A DNA stretch of 51,865 bases, taken from NCBI GenBank assembly GCA_013285705.1, contig JABDHA010000023.1, positions 1-51,865 on the forward strand. The letters run 5' to 3'. The notes below the pieces were generated by a model, which was given only the letters and a program-made list of their open reading frames with translations, was not told where the DNA came from and did no database searches. Shown here in pieces: positions 51,773 to 51,865 of the stretch. Position numbers and translations under genes: made by a program. Source of the stretch: Acidobacteriota bacterium. GTDB lineage: Bacteria > Acidobacteriota > Terriglobia > Terriglobales > Acidobacteriaceae. Position 1 is the first letter of the stretch. Each line of letters starts with the position of its first letter.

Positions 51773-51865
51773 CAATTTTCTGAATCGTTCTAAAAAAGTC
51801 CGGGCAACCGGGAACAAAAGAACACCCTCTTGGTGTCTATAGGTGGTAACAAGTTCTTCTTGGAA

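Overview
The window looks like a chromosome segment from an acidobacterium of the Terriglobia/Acidobacteriaceae type (Terriglobus, Granulicella, Edaphobacter and relatives). The evidence is two very large Oar-like TonB-dependent receptors with N-terminal carboxypeptidase-regulatory domains, a VWFA-related protein of the Acidobacteria-specific type, moderately high GC content, and many short dispersed intergenic repeats of the 'tcggtcgggatgaca' and 'gctcaggatgaca' kind. This placement is inference from gene families, since no rRNA gene is present. I saw no tRNA, CRISPR array, insertion sequence or prophage.

Layout. 1-9.7 kb is mixed metabolism: a truncated isoprenylcysteine-methyltransferase-like membrane protein, an exported amidohydrolase, MurQ, a secreted GH35 beta-galactosidase, a GH57/DUF3536 protein, a Rieske oxygenase and an AlkA-type DNA glycosylase. 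10.1-15.7 kb is a minus-strand housekeeping cluster, folC-plsC-GATase-rsmG-(two parS)-parA-parB, whose first four genes overlap by ATGA. 15.8-17.8 kb is a small accessory patch: a 2TM SLATT-like protein, an AraC regulator and an SRPBCC protein. 17.8-19.7 kb is rlmH-cobO-accD. 20.0-27.8 kb holds the two Oar-like receptors. 27.9-29.8 kb has nadD-rsfS and the divergent folK, followed by a third TonB receptor, an aldehyde dehydrogenase, a DUF1684 protein and tgt (to 36.0 kb). 36.0-48.4 kb is a longer accessory region. yajC-secD-secF closes the window.

Several gene pairs that are neighbours in many bacteria are separated here by accessory genes: rsfS/rlmH by the Oar receptors, accD/folC by the SLATT/AraC/SRPBCC patch, and tgt/yajC by 12.4 kb. 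This suggests that cargo was inserted at operon joints of a conserved backbone.

The most interesting locus is at 41.2-43.2 kb on the minus strand. A 265-residue protein with the layout of a bacterial gasdermin (N-terminal Cys, GY-x-V-x-LPR-x-G-x-x-P start, short C-terminal tail) lies 8 bases downstream of a 395-residue HExxH zinc-metalloprotease-like protein. Bacterial gasdermins are pore-forming cell-death effectors activated by a neighbouring protease, so this looks like a two-gene abortive-infection module with a zincin as the likely activator. A second exported pair, a C70/papain-like lipoprotein protease and a partner lipoprotein, lies about 2.6 kb away and is probably unrelated.
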